In this document: piece after piece, positions 43,516 to 54,600 of the stretch
How the letters are laid out: each line of letters starts with the position of its first letter
Numbering within the stretch: position 1 is the stretch's first letter
From: Tuctoria greenei
Lineage: Eukaryota; Streptophyta; Magnoliopsida; Poales; Poaceae
Length of the DNA: 64,000 bases
Assembly: GCA_036927565.1 (NCBI GenBank)
Contig: JAYESD010000001.1
Coordinates: forward strand, 107,179,110 to 107,243,109
Direction: 5' to 3'
Translations under genes and position numbers: made by a program
The notes under the pieces: model-generated
Told to the model about the DNA's origin: nothing
The model's input: the letters and a program-made list of their open reading frames with translations, nothing else
Database searches by the model: none

Positions 43516-43948
43516 ACCATGCGGGCTTTCCTTCTTAAGTAAGCCTTCGCAACGACTGGATGGAAATCACAATGGGACCAAGATTGTGTTTTCAAAAATT
43601 TACCCTGCCAATGACGAATGGGACCGGATCTACATTGGCGGAAAGACCAAAGTTATTACTCCAGAGAACCGTTGTCATGATGGGAGGTTGGAAGCCTGAG
43701 GGCAGCGGCCTGACAAGGCACGTGGAACAATTACAGTTTACACATTGGGAACTGGCGACCTTCAATTGCGTGAGATCTGCACGCAAATATCTCACCTGTC
43801 GCACTCAAAAGAAGGCACGAGGCGATTGTTTAACAGCGGACCATTGCCCCAATGGAATATCAGAAGACCTTTGAAGCCGCAGCGCGGGAATCGAAGATGG
43901 CCCAACCTCTGGTAGAATAACTCAACCCGAAGGGTTTCTCCAAGACGT

Positions 43949-43963
43949 GGGCCCAGGGGCCAC
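43949..43963 (+). other. Polypurine tract of Tat-B
   Basis: GGGCCCAGGGGCCAC directly before the LTR start TGTCAGTACC. Confidence 0.6.
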
Positions 43964-44343
43964 TGTCAGTACCCTGCATACCGGGTACCCCATGATACCA
44001 CAAGAAACGCATGGCCGCACGTGTTACACAATACTAGACCCACCTCCCTCATTTGGGTAGCTCTAGCATTGCCACGTGCAACACAAGGCCGTACCTAACT
44101 CCCACCATAGGGAAGCTCTAGTCTTGCCACATGTCTAGTGACCCCGGACCTAACCACCAGTAGAGGGAAGCTCCGGTAATGCCACATGTATAGTGGCTCC
44201 GGAACTGCCTTCCCACGATGGGAAGCTCTGGTGCCGCCACGTGTTGGGCCTCTGGACCTTGGACCTCAACGGAAGACTGACAGATCTCCAACGTCTCGGA
44301 CTTTCAAGGTACAGTTAAAGCAACAGTTTCAAGAGCTGATTAC

Positions 44344-44370
44344 GTGTCATTAATGCTATATTAATGACAC
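44344..44370. repeat. Conserved hairpin in Tat-B LTR
   Basis: Arms GTGTCATTAAT and ATTAATGACAC are identical to those at 18849-18875; only the 5-base loop differs. Confidence 0.85.
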
Positions 44371-44524
44371 ACGACGTGGGCTGTTAATAGGGGTAACAGC
44401 GTCATTAAGGCACGTTATCACACTGTTAATCACACTTAATACTTGTAGATCATGTATTAGGATACTAGTTATGCCAGGGCCACATGTCGGGCTAGGAAAG
44501 TGTTGAAACAGCTAGTCCTTAGAC

Positions 44525-44532
44525 TATAAAAG
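44525..44532 (+). promoter_or_regulatory. TATA box in Tat-B 3' LTR
   Basis: TATAAAAG, aligned with the Tat-A and Tat-C boxes. Confidence 0.65.
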
Positions 44533-44769
44533 GGTTGCGCAGCATGGTACATGGACAAGCAGGCTCACATGCTCACTAGCACCACTCAAATTCATACATA
44601 CAACACACAACCCGTGGAGTAGGATGTTTCGCTCAGGCGGACCGAACCACGTAAAATCCCTCGTGTCATCATCTTATTTGTAATCTCACGCGCACCCACA
44701 ACCAATCAAGAACCTCCACGGGCTACTATCTAGTAGTACCGGGGGACGTGTCGATTGCACACTTCGATA

Positions 44770-45184
44770 ATGACACACGATCAAAGGACTATTAATACAG
44801 GTAACACCGCCATTATGGCGCGTTATCACATTGTTAATCAATCATAATACCAGTAGATCCTGTATAGGTTGATTAATATAGTCGAGGCCACCTATCAGGC
44901 CAGGCATGCACTATAACGGCCAGCCCTTAGCGTATAAAAGGGCTATGCTGCACGATGGAAAGGAGGAAGCTGACATGCATACAAGCAACCACAGACACTC
45001 GCTACACTCTAATACAATCAGGAACCACCCCGCGCAGTAGGGTATTACACTCAAGCGGCCCGAACCACGTAAAAACTCCTGTGTCATCACCTTGTTTGTG
45101 ATCTTACGCGCCCCATCCGAATACGAACCTCCGTGGGCTATGCTTTAGTAGTTCCGAGGGAAGTGTCGTTGCTATACTTCGACA
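44770..45184 (+). repeat. Tat-C 5' LTR, right half
   Basis: Begins ATGACACACGATC in the right arm of the LTR hairpin and ends GACA at 45184, just before the primer site. The left half is missing. Confidence 0.87.
44933..44940 (+). promoter_or_regulatory. TATA box in Tat-C LTR
   Basis: TATAAAAG, conserved with the other Tat LTRs. It survives the truncation. Confidence 0.65.
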
Positions 45185-45186
45185 TC

Positions 45187-45204
45187 TGGTGCGCCAGGTA
45201 GGGG
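45187..45204 (+). other. Primer-binding site of Tat-C
   Basis: TGGTGCGCCAGGTAGGGG, one base different from Tat-A. Confidence 0.8.
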
Positions 45205-45219
45205 AGCTAAGATTTCAAG

Positions 45220-46565
45220 ATGGTGAACTACGTCGCAGCTTTCTCCAAATGTACGGCTTAGCAGCCTGCAATAAGAAATCCCTCTAACGTGTAGCAGCCA
45301 GCCAACGCTGTTGTTCCGGCGGGTGTCGTACCACCACCTCCACTATCTTAGGAAGACAATATATTTGCGTTGGTCACTGCGTTGATGAAAAACCCTAAGA
45401 AATGCTGAACGCAGCGCGAACTCTGCTTTAGCGTCCACCGGCGCAAGGAGCTCCTCCGACCGTGTTGGAGCAATGGCGTTCTAATATGGAGCATTTGGTT
45501 GTAGCTACAGCCAACGCCATCAGAAACCAAGGCCGCCCCACGCTGGATAGGCACCTACTCGGAATAGGAACTTGTCTAGTAGACTTAGTCCTCAGGCGTC
45601 ACAGCATAGGGGATGTGCGCCCTCCCAGCAAGTGACATCACTGCCCTCCGGGGCACGCCACACCCATACGGCATCAAGGCTTCTAACGTAGGACCTCCAG
45701 TCGGAGCTCGACAACCGATACATGAGGAAAGATGGCCGCATCCACATCGAGCATGCTCACGAGAGGCGAGAAGCTCGAGAAAACCCTTCTCTTCTATGAG
45801 TGGGCAATGGTTGTTCAGCCCGGGCCATGCATCTTCGCATGGTCGAATGGCCACCCAAGTTCTGGCCTCATCTGCTGTAGAAGTAGATCGGACGGTCGAC
45901 CCATCAAATTTCTTCAAATCTACTCCACCGCCATCCTCACCGGTGGAAGCAATGAGGCTGTGAGGGCCAAATACTTCCCCATGGCTCTAACCGGGATAGA
46001 AAGATCCTGGTTCATGAGTCTCACTCCTAACGCCATCTACAGTTGGGGGGGGGGGAAGTTTGTCGCCAGTTCACTGCCAAGTTTGGGAGATCCTACACCC
46101 GACCTGGCACTGAGCTAGACCTGTTTGTCGTACAACAAAAGGCAGAAGAATCGCTACAATCATTCATCCAGCGATTTTCTCAGGTACGGAACACCATTCC
46201 TTCAATCTCCAGTGCCTCTATCGTTGTTGCATTCCGACAGGGAGTTAGAGATAAAAATATGCTAGAGAAGCTGGCAACCAAAGACGTCAACAGTGTCATG
46301 GAGCTCTTCAACCTAGCTGATAAATGTGCTAGGGCTGCAGAGGGCCAAGAGATGCACACCAAACCAGCTGCGGAGGCTAGAAAATCTTACTCCAACGCTG
46401 AAGGTACTGCCTCTAGTAGTGGAAAAAAAAGAAGTCCAACGGCAAGAAAAGTCATTTGCTAGCACACCTACTGCTGTTGCTGGTGCTGTAGCTGCAGCTC
46501 TTGGTGGCCAGGGGCCACGCCCCAAAAAACAACCCCAACCATCGATTGAGGACTGTGACGATTAA
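45220..46565 (+). pseudogene. Tat-C gag
   Basis: Start MVNYVAA at 45220 as in Tat-A. A decayed N-terminal region runs to about 45880. The Gag core follows: FLQIYSTAILTGGSNEAVRA, KYFPMALTGIERSWFMSL, then after an 11-G run (46045-46055) that shifts the frame, TRPGTELDLFVVQQKAEESL, FIQRFSQVRNTIPSI and ELFNLADKCARAAEG. The tail is Lys/Pro-rich (PRPKKQPQPS). A zinc-finger-like remnant may follow at 46566-46680 but is too decayed to call. Confidence 0.8.
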
Positions 46566-47400
46566 AAGTTGTGATGTCTGATCCACAAATCGAACACCCC
46601 TAACCTTGAAGACTGTCACGAAGTCCATTGTCTTGTTGAACGCAACAATAAACGCCAAGAAGAAGCCCCTTACTGCCAACGGGAGGGAAAATAGAAAGTT
46701 GCTAGAGCTCCATCTAATCAGGAGCTAGGCTTCCAAGACGCCAAGAAATCCTTGAAGGCCGTCTACAACACTGTCGATGATGATTCTGATATCTCTAACA
46801 ACGAGCGTCAGAAGACTCTCCATATGATATAAGGAGGGTCCTGGGACATTACCTCCCGTCGTATCCTCAAGATAATGCGTCGGGAGATGGCTGCAGCAGC
46901 TCCCACCGCCAAGGCAGAACCTCATTGGAAGCGGATGGATACTGCCATCACCTTCGATACTTTAGATTGCCTGAAGAACATGACCGGAGCTGGTCAGTTG
47001 CCTTTGATGGTTTCTCCTACCATCAACAACATCCAGCTCGATCATGTCTTGGCGGACAGAGGTGGGGCGCTTAACCTCCTCAGCTTCGCGGCTTTTGCGA
47101 AGCTCCAACTCAGCCTATCAGACCTTAGGCCCTCACGACCTTTCTGTGGAGTAGGTCTAGGAGTCATCACTCATTTCGGATCAATTACACCCCCGGTGAC
47201 CTTCGGACTAGGGACAACTATATGTTCGAGAAGATGGTCCTTGATGTGGCACACATAAGCCTTCCCTTCAATGCCATCCTAGGCAGGCCAGCCCTGTATA
47301 GGTCCATGGCTGTAGCCCATTACGACTATCTGGTGTTGAAGATGCTGACTCCTTCTAGCTTCCTTTGGATCTGTGGGGATCTTACTGTTGGGGTCACTCC
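46566..47400 (+). pseudogene. Tat-C Gag end and aspartic protease
   Basis: Contains VDDDSDISNNERQKT, GSWDITSRRILKIMRREM and ITFDTLDCLKNMTGAGQL. Protease entry is HVLADRGGALNLLSF; the active-site Asp of the family D-x-G motif is present. After a frameshift the end reads LDVAHISLPFNAILGRPAL and YDYLVLKMLTPS. One stop lies near 46830. The spacing to reverse transcriptase matches Tat-A. Confidence 0.78.
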
Positions 47401-47679
47401 ACAGGAAGAACTTCATGCACTGGCAACTGTGCAAGAAGAAGAATCTAGCAAGGAGCGACCAGCTCAACAACCTTCGAGCTCACTTCAGCGTTGCTCAACT
47501 TCTGCACCTCGCTGTAACCAAGTGATGACACCGACATCCCCGTCAAAGTCGTCCAAATCAGTTTCGATGCTGCCCAGACCACTTGTATATCAGATGGCCT
47601 GGACGACAATAGGAACTCACGCTCGTCACTGTCCCCTGGGCAAATGTCAACATGTTTGCATGGAAACCGTGACAGATGC

Positions 47680-48540
47680 CTGGGATCCCTAGGGAGGTGA
47701 TCGAGCACAGCCTGAAGATATACCCCGATGCAAGGCCAGTACATCAGAAGCCTCAGAATCAATCTGTCGAGTGGCAAAACTTCATCAGACAAGAAATCAA
47801 GAAGCTGCTCGACGCTGGTTTCATCCGGGAGGTTCACCGTTCTCGGTGGCTAGCAAACCCAGACGTTGTACCAAAGTTCAGTGGGAAGCTTCGGATGTGC
47901 ATCGACTACACCACCTTGAATAAGGCATGCCTAAAACACCCAATTCCACTACCTAGGATAGATTAGATAGTGGATTCTACCTCCAGGTGTGAATTACTGT
48001 GTTTCTATACGCATATTATGGATATCATCAGATTCAAATGTCTAGGGAAGATGAAAAGAATTTTTCCTTTTGGCTTCAAAAACACTGCTTCAACTTTTGT
48101 GCGAGCCATGCACAAATCATTCGGAGAGCTCATTAGGGACTTGGTGGAGGTCTACATCGATGACATCATCGTCGAGGTGAAGATCAAGGAATCACTCCTT
48201 GACAATCTGCATGCTGTCTTCGAGAAGCTGCACTTGACGCGTACGAAGCTCATCCCGAACAAGTGCGTCCCTTGGGTTTACTCCGGAAAGCTCCTTAGTT
48301 ACTTGGTGACTCACGGGGAATTAAGAAAAATCCGGCGAATATCAAAGACATTGAAGATATGCGACCCCCAGCCCGCGTCAAGGACGTCCATAAGCTAACT
48401 AGGTGTCTAGCTACGCTCAACCGGTTCATTTCAAGAATGGCAGAGCTGGCACTTCCCTTCTTAAAACTATTGAGGAAGTCCGAGCCATTTCATTGGTCCG
48501 AAGAAGCAGAGAAGGCGTTCTAAGAGCTCAAGCATCTCCT
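47680..48540 (+). pseudogene. Tat-C reverse transcriptase
   Basis: Reads MPGIPREVIEHSLKIYPDAR, EIKKLLDAGFIREVHRSRWL, LRMCIDYTTLNKACL, then a degraded palm segment with a short deletion near 48020-48060. It continues FKNTASTFVRAMHKSFGELI and VYIDDIIVEVKIKES. The catalytic motif is YIDD. Later parts (GKLLSYLVTHGE, then KDIEDMRPPARVKD) shift frame. A stop lies at about 47967. Confidence 0.87.
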
Positions 48541-48925
48541 CACCACAATACTAATTCTTATAGCTCCTAAGCCTAGTGAGCCTCTTCTCCTTTACAATTC
48601 ATCAAATATAGAGGTTGTTAGCATGGTTCTGGTCGCGGAGAGACCAAAGCCATCTTCAGCTCAGGAGCCTAGACCCCTCCTGGACGGTCTGGAGCTACCT
48701 GAAGGTGAGTCTAGGTCCCAACCCGTAAGCACGGATCCTAAAGGCAAGAGGCGTGAGGATACAACTTCTCTCAATTGAGGGAGTTCCCGCAGTTCAATAA
48801 GAAGGTACAAACCTCTTCGCGGAGGTGCGGGCTAAAGAAGAAGAAGATCCGGACCCCTCTAGGAGGGTCCAGGTTGATGGAGAAGAAGCTCAGGGCCCCT
48901 CTAAGAGGGTTCGGACCGTTTAGCG
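48541..48925 (+). repeat. Tat-C RNase H start with inverted-repeat insertion
   Basis: The RNase H opening (APKPSEPLLLYN) is followed by units such as GACCCCTCCTGGACGGTC (48675) and GGACCCCTCTAGGAGGGTCC (48850). These match the Tat-A and Tat-B insertions in place and form. Confidence 0.65.
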
Positions 48926-49205
48926 ACCAGTGTACTTCATAAGTGAAGTGCTCCACGATGCCAAGACTCGATACATTGAGGTGCATAAGCTCCTATATGC
49001 AGTCCTTATTGCCTCAAGAAAGCTACGTCACTACTTCCAGGGACATAGGATATTAGTGGTAACATCCTTTTCAATGCGTGCTATATTGCATAACCCAAAT
49101 TCTTCTGGAAATATTGCCAAGTGGGCTACAGAGCTAGCATAATTTGATCTTGAATTCTTTACTCGACATGCTATCAAGAGTCAGGCGCTGGCTGACTTCA
49201 TGGCG
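48926..49205 (+). pseudogene. Tat-C first RNase H, second half
   Basis: PVYFISEVLHDAKTRYIEVH, KLLYAVLIASRKLRHYFQGH and NSSGNIAKWATELA, then a stop at 49140-49142. After it FDLEFFTRHAIKSQALADF is recognisable. Well preserved in its first 70 codons. Confidence 0.83.
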
Positions 49206-49249
49206 GAGTGGACTCCTTCTTCATCAACTCCACAGGGGTCTCAGTGAGC

Positions 49250-49735
49250 AGAAGCCAGAACCTAATGTCCCGGTCTTTACTGAACCTCACTGTACACTCT
49301 ACTATGATGGCTCCGTGCAGAAGCAGGGGGTCAGAGCTGGAAGTCTTCTCCTCGCTCCGATCAGGAAGAAGGTCAAGTACATGGTACACCTTGACTTCAA
49401 GGCAACCAAGAACATAGCAGAGTATGAAGCTCTCATCTACGGACTCAAGGTGGCGCTATCATATGGCGTCAGGCAGCTACTGGTGAAGTGTGACTCGCAA
49501 CTCATCATCAAGCAAGTCAAAGGTGAATGCAGTTGCAATAACCCCCAAATTGCTGCTTATTTACATGAAGTCTAGAAGCCGCAGAAGGACTTCCACGTCC
49601 TGGATCTCTGTAATGTCCAGCGTCTCATTAACACGAAAGCTGACGTTCTCTCGACAAAGGCTTCAACAGGAGCTCAAGCTCTAGACGGTGTTTTTGTCAG
49701 AAAATTGTCAGGACCTACCGCTCAGCCCGCCAAAC
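49250..49735 (+). pseudogene. Tat-C archaeal-type RNase H
   Basis: Motifs LYYDGSVQKQGVRAG (Asp), IAEYEALIYGLKVAL (Glu) and VKCDSQLIIKQVKGE (Asp), then a stop at 49573-49575. The last acidic segment reads INTKADVLS. All catalytic positions remain except that the family KGDSQ reads KCDSQ. Confidence 0.83.
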
Positions 49736-49869
49736 TGGTGATGGGGGCGTAAACAGCACCTCGAAGCTGGTGGTCCCGATGGCACTGTTACCATGGCACC
49801 CACCAAGGATCGTCGGCGCTGTAGGAAGCTCCAAGTGACCAAGTGCGCAAGATATAGAAGCTCAAGTTA

Positions 49870-50456
49870 GCTCCGATGCATGGATCTCGAAGATCCGGAG
49901 ATACTTGAAGGACAATATCCTTCCTGAAGACGGTGCTTCCGCTGATCGAATTGTCAGATTGGCTAAAAGATACACGTTGGTAGAAGGGGATCTCTACCGA
50001 CGTGGTGCCAACGACATTCTAACGCAGTGCATTTCCCAGTAAGAAGGTCGCGAGCTACTTGTGAAGATCCATGGAGGCGAGTGCGGGAAGCATGCGTCGA
50101 CTCGCACGTTGGTCGGTAAAGCCTTCCGACATGGCTTTTACTGGCCTACAAGACTCCAGGATGCACTCGAGTTGGTAAAGAAGTGCAAAGCATGCCAGTT
50201 CCATGCAATGCAGGTTCACACAACATCTCAGTCACTGCAAATGATACCTCCCACGTGACCATTCGTTCTGTGGGGGATGAACATTTTGGGACCTTTCCAA
50301 AAAAACCGTTGGAGGTTATAGGTTCCTGTACGTCACAATCGACAAGTTCACCAAGTGGTCGGAAGCTACCCCAGTTGTGACAATCAACAAGCAATCAACT
50401 ATCAAGTTCTGGAAGTCCATAGTCTGTAGATTTGGAGTCCCAAACAGAGTCATTAC
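49870..50456 (+). pseudogene. Tat-C integrase, truncated by SIRE-B
   Basis: N-terminal zinc-binding part HGGECGKHASTRTLVGKAFR to KKCKACQFHAMQ is complete. The core then decays: the first Asp segment reads GMNILGPF (Asp replaced by Asn), with a frameshift in AAAAAACCG near 50300. YRFLYVTIDKFTKWSEATPV follows. The frame is cut at 50456 in the middle of the second Asp motif (VPNRVIT). Confidence 0.85.
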
Positions 50457-50839
50457 TGAAAGTGCATCTAGGCATCCCCATGGGTTTTGGATTATTGATG
50501 ATGACAGTTAAGGTACTAATGAGCTGAGTTGATCTTTAGCACAGGTGTCATGATACAAATGAGACAAGATCCCTCAAAAGAGGAAAAGGTTGAAATGTTC
50601 GTCGAAGACTCAAGCATAGAAATTAGTGTTTCTATTGTGTTGATTTAAGACTAGCTGTATCAAGTGTGAGGGTGGTTGTATCATGTGAAATGAGATCATA
50701 AGAGAGGGATCAAAGTGGTAGTTGAGAGAAAAACCTATGTGAGAATCCAAAACGAGAGAATACACTTAGAGTCTGGACATGTACAGGCTTCAGGCCGTAC
50801 TAGTTCGGTCCGCCAGTGTACTCAGTTTTTGGTCAGACT

Positions 50840-51205
50840 AAATGTCTCTGGTCGAGTTCAGACTTGTCCATATGGGTACGGACTAGTTCGTTCTTCTCTC
50901 AGTGGGTAGCTAAGTCCTAGGAGGCCGGACTTTTCTACCACAGTGGTCACACTAGTCCAGACCCCCTAGAGTAATCCGTTTTGGAATGGACAAAAGCATT
51001 CTGGTTGAGTTCGGACTTGTCCATTATTATACGGACTAGTCCATTTGACACTTAGTGGGAAAAACCAAGCCAAGTCCTGGGAGGTCTGACTTGTCCGCCC
51101 CAGTGGCCGGACTAGTCTGGGCCTACCCAGTTTAGTCTGTTTTCAGCCGGACTAAACCTTTCTGATCTACATTGGACTATTCCATTATTGGTCGGACTAG
51201 TCCTT
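50840..51205. repeat. Palindrome-site block in SIRE-B 5' LTR, ~153-bp units
   Basis: Pairs of sites 20-22 bp apart: 50860 and 50880, 51013 and 51033, 51087 and 51109. The first two pairs are 153 bp apart, about three 51-bp steps. A third partial unit starts near 51165. The block recurs in the 3' LTR at 63620-64000. Confidence 0.8.
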
Positions 51206-51368
51206 GTTGCCATGACCGTTTGAAATTCGAACGTTTGGCGCGCACGTCATCTATTTTGTCGATCCATGATGTAAATTGTTGGTGGTCCAAGGAGGTCAGA
51301 CTAGTTCGTGGTACAAGGTCAGACGAGTTTGGGGTGAGGATGTTTTCAATGGCTAGTTCCGGGACACA

Positions 51369-51376
51369 TATAAAAA
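51369..51376 (+). promoter_or_regulatory. TATA box in SIRE-B 5' LTR
   Basis: TATAAAAA lies downstream of the palindrome block, the same order (array then TATA) as in SIRE-A. Confidence 0.55.
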
Positions 51377-52131
51377 GTGGACCCCGTGCTTCTACTTGAA
51401 ATATATGGAACCCTAACGCCGCCACAACCAACCTAGAGCCTTCCAAATCCATCTACTTCGCCTTCTAGCCCTCTAAGATCAAATATTGAAGAGATTAGTA
51501 TTTGGGAAGGGGAGTGAAGGAAGATCATTGTTCTTTGGCTCGCGGTTGGATCTCTTGCACTTGTGCTGTGTTTTCTGGCTTGTGTGAGTTTAGCTTCATG
51601 TGCTCCCTGCTGTATCTATTCGTGGGAGCCTCAACTTGTGAGCAGCACCAAGAAACATGGTGGTTACGCTTTGATATAGTGGAAACCAAGCCAGCCATTG
51701 TGGTGGCTTGGTGAGAAAAGGATCAAGTGAGACCCGGTCATTGTGTGGACTTCTCAACGTGGATGTAGGCTTCTTCGTGGAGCTGAACCACATGATAAAG
51801 CATGTCTCTCTTGTCTCTTTACTTTTCGTAATCACTAGAACTGCTATTAGGGTTCATATCGGTATTCATATTGATCATCTTGAAATCTTGCAACCTAATT
51901 GCTTTTATCAGTTAATCTAAGTTGTACTAGGTTGCTAGACATTGTATATTTCATTTTTGAAATTAAATTCCACAAATCACTTGTAGAAATCAAGTTTTTA
52001 GGTTTTAAACATGACCTGAGTGGACTAGTCCGGCCTTGACCAGACAAGTGCGGCCTCAACAATTTAATCTCGTTTGATTAAGCGATTTCAGGTCATATTG
52101 CCTATTCACACCTTTCTAGGCAACTTTCTAT

Positions 52132-52143
52132 TGGTATCAGAGC
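52132..52143 (+). other. Primer-binding site of SIRE-B
   Basis: TGGTATCAGAGC, complementary to initiator-Met tRNA. Confidence 0.9.
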
Positions 52144-52181
52144 ACGCCTCTCCACAAAGAGTCTAACAACTCGGAGAGGGA

Positions 52182-54170
52182 ATGGTAGGAAGGTGTGACA
52201 ACGAAGTCCCGATGATCGTCGATGACACCAAGACAAAGAACGTCAATGTTCTTCAAGATGATTCAAATGATGACGAGGAAGTTCATCTACTCAAGACACG
52301 ACTTTTTGGGAAGCTCAATGTACCCGAGAAGGAGATCAAGCCTATCGGTCCAACCAACACCGACAATGGGAGTAGTTCACAAGACTACTCCCAGTATCCT
52401 TACAATTATGAGCGATTAACTGCAAGCAATCATTACTTATGTATTCCTATTGGGAAACCACCTCAATTTGATGGAAATGACTACTCTATGTGGAAGCATA
52501 ATATGAAGATGCATCTCATTTCCTTAAACCCTAGTTTGTGGCAAATTGTCTTGACAAGTGTGCATCTTCCCAAGAATGAGCAAGACATTACTCCGGAGCA
52601 AGCCGTCCTCCTCCATCGCAATGCTCAAGCGGTTGGAGTAATCGCCTCCTCATTGACTCGAGAGGAGTTCAACCGCATTGAAGGATTGGAGGTGGCCAAG
52701 GAAATATGGGACACCATCAAGACGGCTCATGAGGGCAGCCGTGTCATACGGGAGGCAAAGATCAAGATGATTGAAGGAGAACTTGGGAGGTTCACTGTCA
52801 TGGATGGTGAGTCTCCCCAAGACATGTACAACTGTCTCAATACCCTCATCAACAAGAGTCGATCTTATGGAAGTACCTACTGGACTGACTATGAAGTGGT
52901 AAAGAGGATGATTTGAGCATTCATGCCTTGAAACATCACTCTTTGCTTACTAATTCGTGAGAGTCCAAGATTCCATAAGATGGCTCCCAAAGAAGTACTA
53001 CGGAGGATCATCAATCATGAGATGATGGAGTAAGAAGCCATGTTCTACAACAACCTCAAAAAACTATCCTCCTCCAAGAAGAGAGATGTTGCATTCATGG
53101 CAACATCCTCAAGACCTCAAGAGAAAGAAGAGAGTGATCAAGAGAGTCCTAACACCGATGAAGAAGAGGCACTCTTCATCAAAGACATCAAGAGGATGAT
53201 GAGGAGAAGAAGGGGGAGCTTCCATCGTGAAGGCAAAAGCAAAGACAAGCCCAAGAAAAGATCAAAGAGGGCCTGCTACAATTGTGGGGAGTACGACCAC
53301 TTCATTGTGGATTGCCCACATGATGTAAATGAGAAGAAGAAGGAGAGCAAGTCCAGAGAGAAGAATTACTTCGAGAAAAAAGAAGAAATTGGGACAAGCC
53401 CAGCTGTGGAAGGAGTGAGATTCAAATGATGAATCTTCCACCGATGAAGAAGAAAAAATAGGACTATTTAAATGAAGAAGACAACAATGGAGAACAAGCT
53501 CTTCCCCAACTTTGACAACTCAAGGAAAACTTGCCTCATGGCCAAATAGGGAAGAAAGAAGGTTAAATCTAAATCATCTTCTTCAATTTCTTCACATGAT
53601 GATTTTGATAGTAGTAGTGAAAATGAACATAAGCTTAAGTACGTGAGTAACAGTACCTCAAAAAGGTTGAAGTTGCTAACGGATGAGATATTTGAGAAGG
53701 GAGAACTCATCAACCGTCAAGAGGACATGCTCATCCAACAAAACGAGAGATGTCAAGAGTTTGAGGAGCTCTTGGAGCTTGAAAGAGAAAGAAGCAAGGC
53801 ACTTGAGCGTGAACTCTCTTTGAGCAAGGAAACTTGCTCAAACCTTGGCTATTCTAGGGAGAGGAGGCAAAATGCCAAAACTCCTAAGAATGGCAAAGAC
53901 TTGATTGTTTTTGTCAAAGGAGGTTCATATAACAACAACAAGGGAAATAACATTGCTACATCTCCTAAAATGCCTAAGGAGGAACCTCATCACTTGCTCC
54001 TTGATTTTTATGCCTTATATATTTTATTAAGGAACAATTTTGGAAAATCTTGTGCTAGGTATGTTGGGCCACACCGCAAGAGTCCAAAACCTTGTGTGTT
54101 GGTGCCCAAGTGCCTCTTGACTAACATCAAAGGACCCAACACCGCTTGGGTACCTAAAGCCAAGGCTTAA
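52182..54170 (+). pseudogene. SIRE-B gag
   Basis: One frame throughout, with in-frame stops (first at 52914-52916, more before 53040 and between 53430 and 53640). Core QFDGNDYSMWKHNMKMHLIS and IKMIEGELGRFTVMDGESPQ. Zinc knuckle CYNCGEYDHFIVDC complete (near 53275). Coiled coil LIQQNERCQEFEELLELERE (53740-53850). The tail ends GPNTAWVPKAKA. Sequence and layout parallel SIRE-A gag. The conserved phase over 2 kb shows point-mutation decay rather than indels here. Confidence 0.88.
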
Positions 54171-54189
54171 CTCCTTTTTGTAGGCATAC

Positions 54190-54600
54190 TCCTCCAGTGG
54201 AACCAAATGGGTTTTGTATAGTGGATGCACAAATCATATGACTGGAGAGAGGAAGATATTTGTGGAGTATGAACAAAATGAAGATCCAAGTGAGGGGATC
54301 TACTTTGGGGACAATATAAAAGGAAAAATCCTTCGCACTGGTAAAATTGCTATATCCCCTAGTCATACTCTTTTAAATGTTTTCCATGTTGATTCACTTG
54401 ATTATAACCTCTTGTCCATATCACAACTATGTGTCAAATGTTATAATTTTTTATTCACTAGTGAGGGTGTGACCATCACAAGGAGAAGCAATGACTCTAA
54501 TGCTTATAAGAGTGTACTGAAGGGAAAGCTCTATCTTGTGATTTCTCCGCAGATAAATCCAACCTTGATTCATGCTTAATTGCAAAAACTAACATGAGAT
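54190..54600 (+). pseudogene. SIRE-B protease
   Basis: Reads VLYSGCTNHMTGERKIFVEY; SIRE-A has VLDSG at this place, so the catalytic Asp is replaced by Tyr. The rest (GKIAISPSHTLLNVFHVDSL, DYNLLSISQL) is well kept to 54579. A different frame from gag. Confidence 0.85.

Larger units (their letters stand above)
25375..44769 (+). mobile_element. Tat-B: Tat-lineage Ty3/Gypsy element, 5' half outside window
   Basis: Begins in mid reverse transcriptase at the SIRE-A insertion edge. Continues with RNase H, archaeal-type RNase H and integrase (to about 28330), a spacer with 71-bp repeats interrupted by Tekay-B (29270-39831), the antisense ORF (40469-43515) and a 3' LTR (43964-44769). Many stops. The 5' LTR, gag, protease and first half of reverse transcriptase must lie left of the window or be lost. 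Confidence 0.88.
43964..44769 (+). repeat. Tat-B 3' LTR
   Basis: 806 bp, starting TGTCAGTACCCTGC and ending CTTCGATA (the usual CA end has become TA). Same family as the Tat-A LTR but well diverged. TATA box at 44525. Confidence 0.88.
44770..50456 (+). mobile_element. Tat-C: Tat-lineage Ty3/Gypsy element, truncated at both ends
   Basis: Starts inside its own 5' LTR, directly abutting the end of the Tat-B LTR. Then come primer site, gag, protease, reverse transcriptase, two RNase H domains and integrase, cut at 50456 by SIRE-B. Many stops and frameshifts. It is the only Tat copy here with a recognisable gag capsid region. The right part should resume beyond SIRE-B, outside the window. Confidence 0.88.
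50457..52129 (+). repeat. SIRE-B 5' LTR
   Basis: 1673 bp, starting TGAAAGTGCATCTAGG. The end lies two bases before the primer site. It has a block of about 153-bp repeats carrying palindrome sites (50840-51205). Confidence 0.88.
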
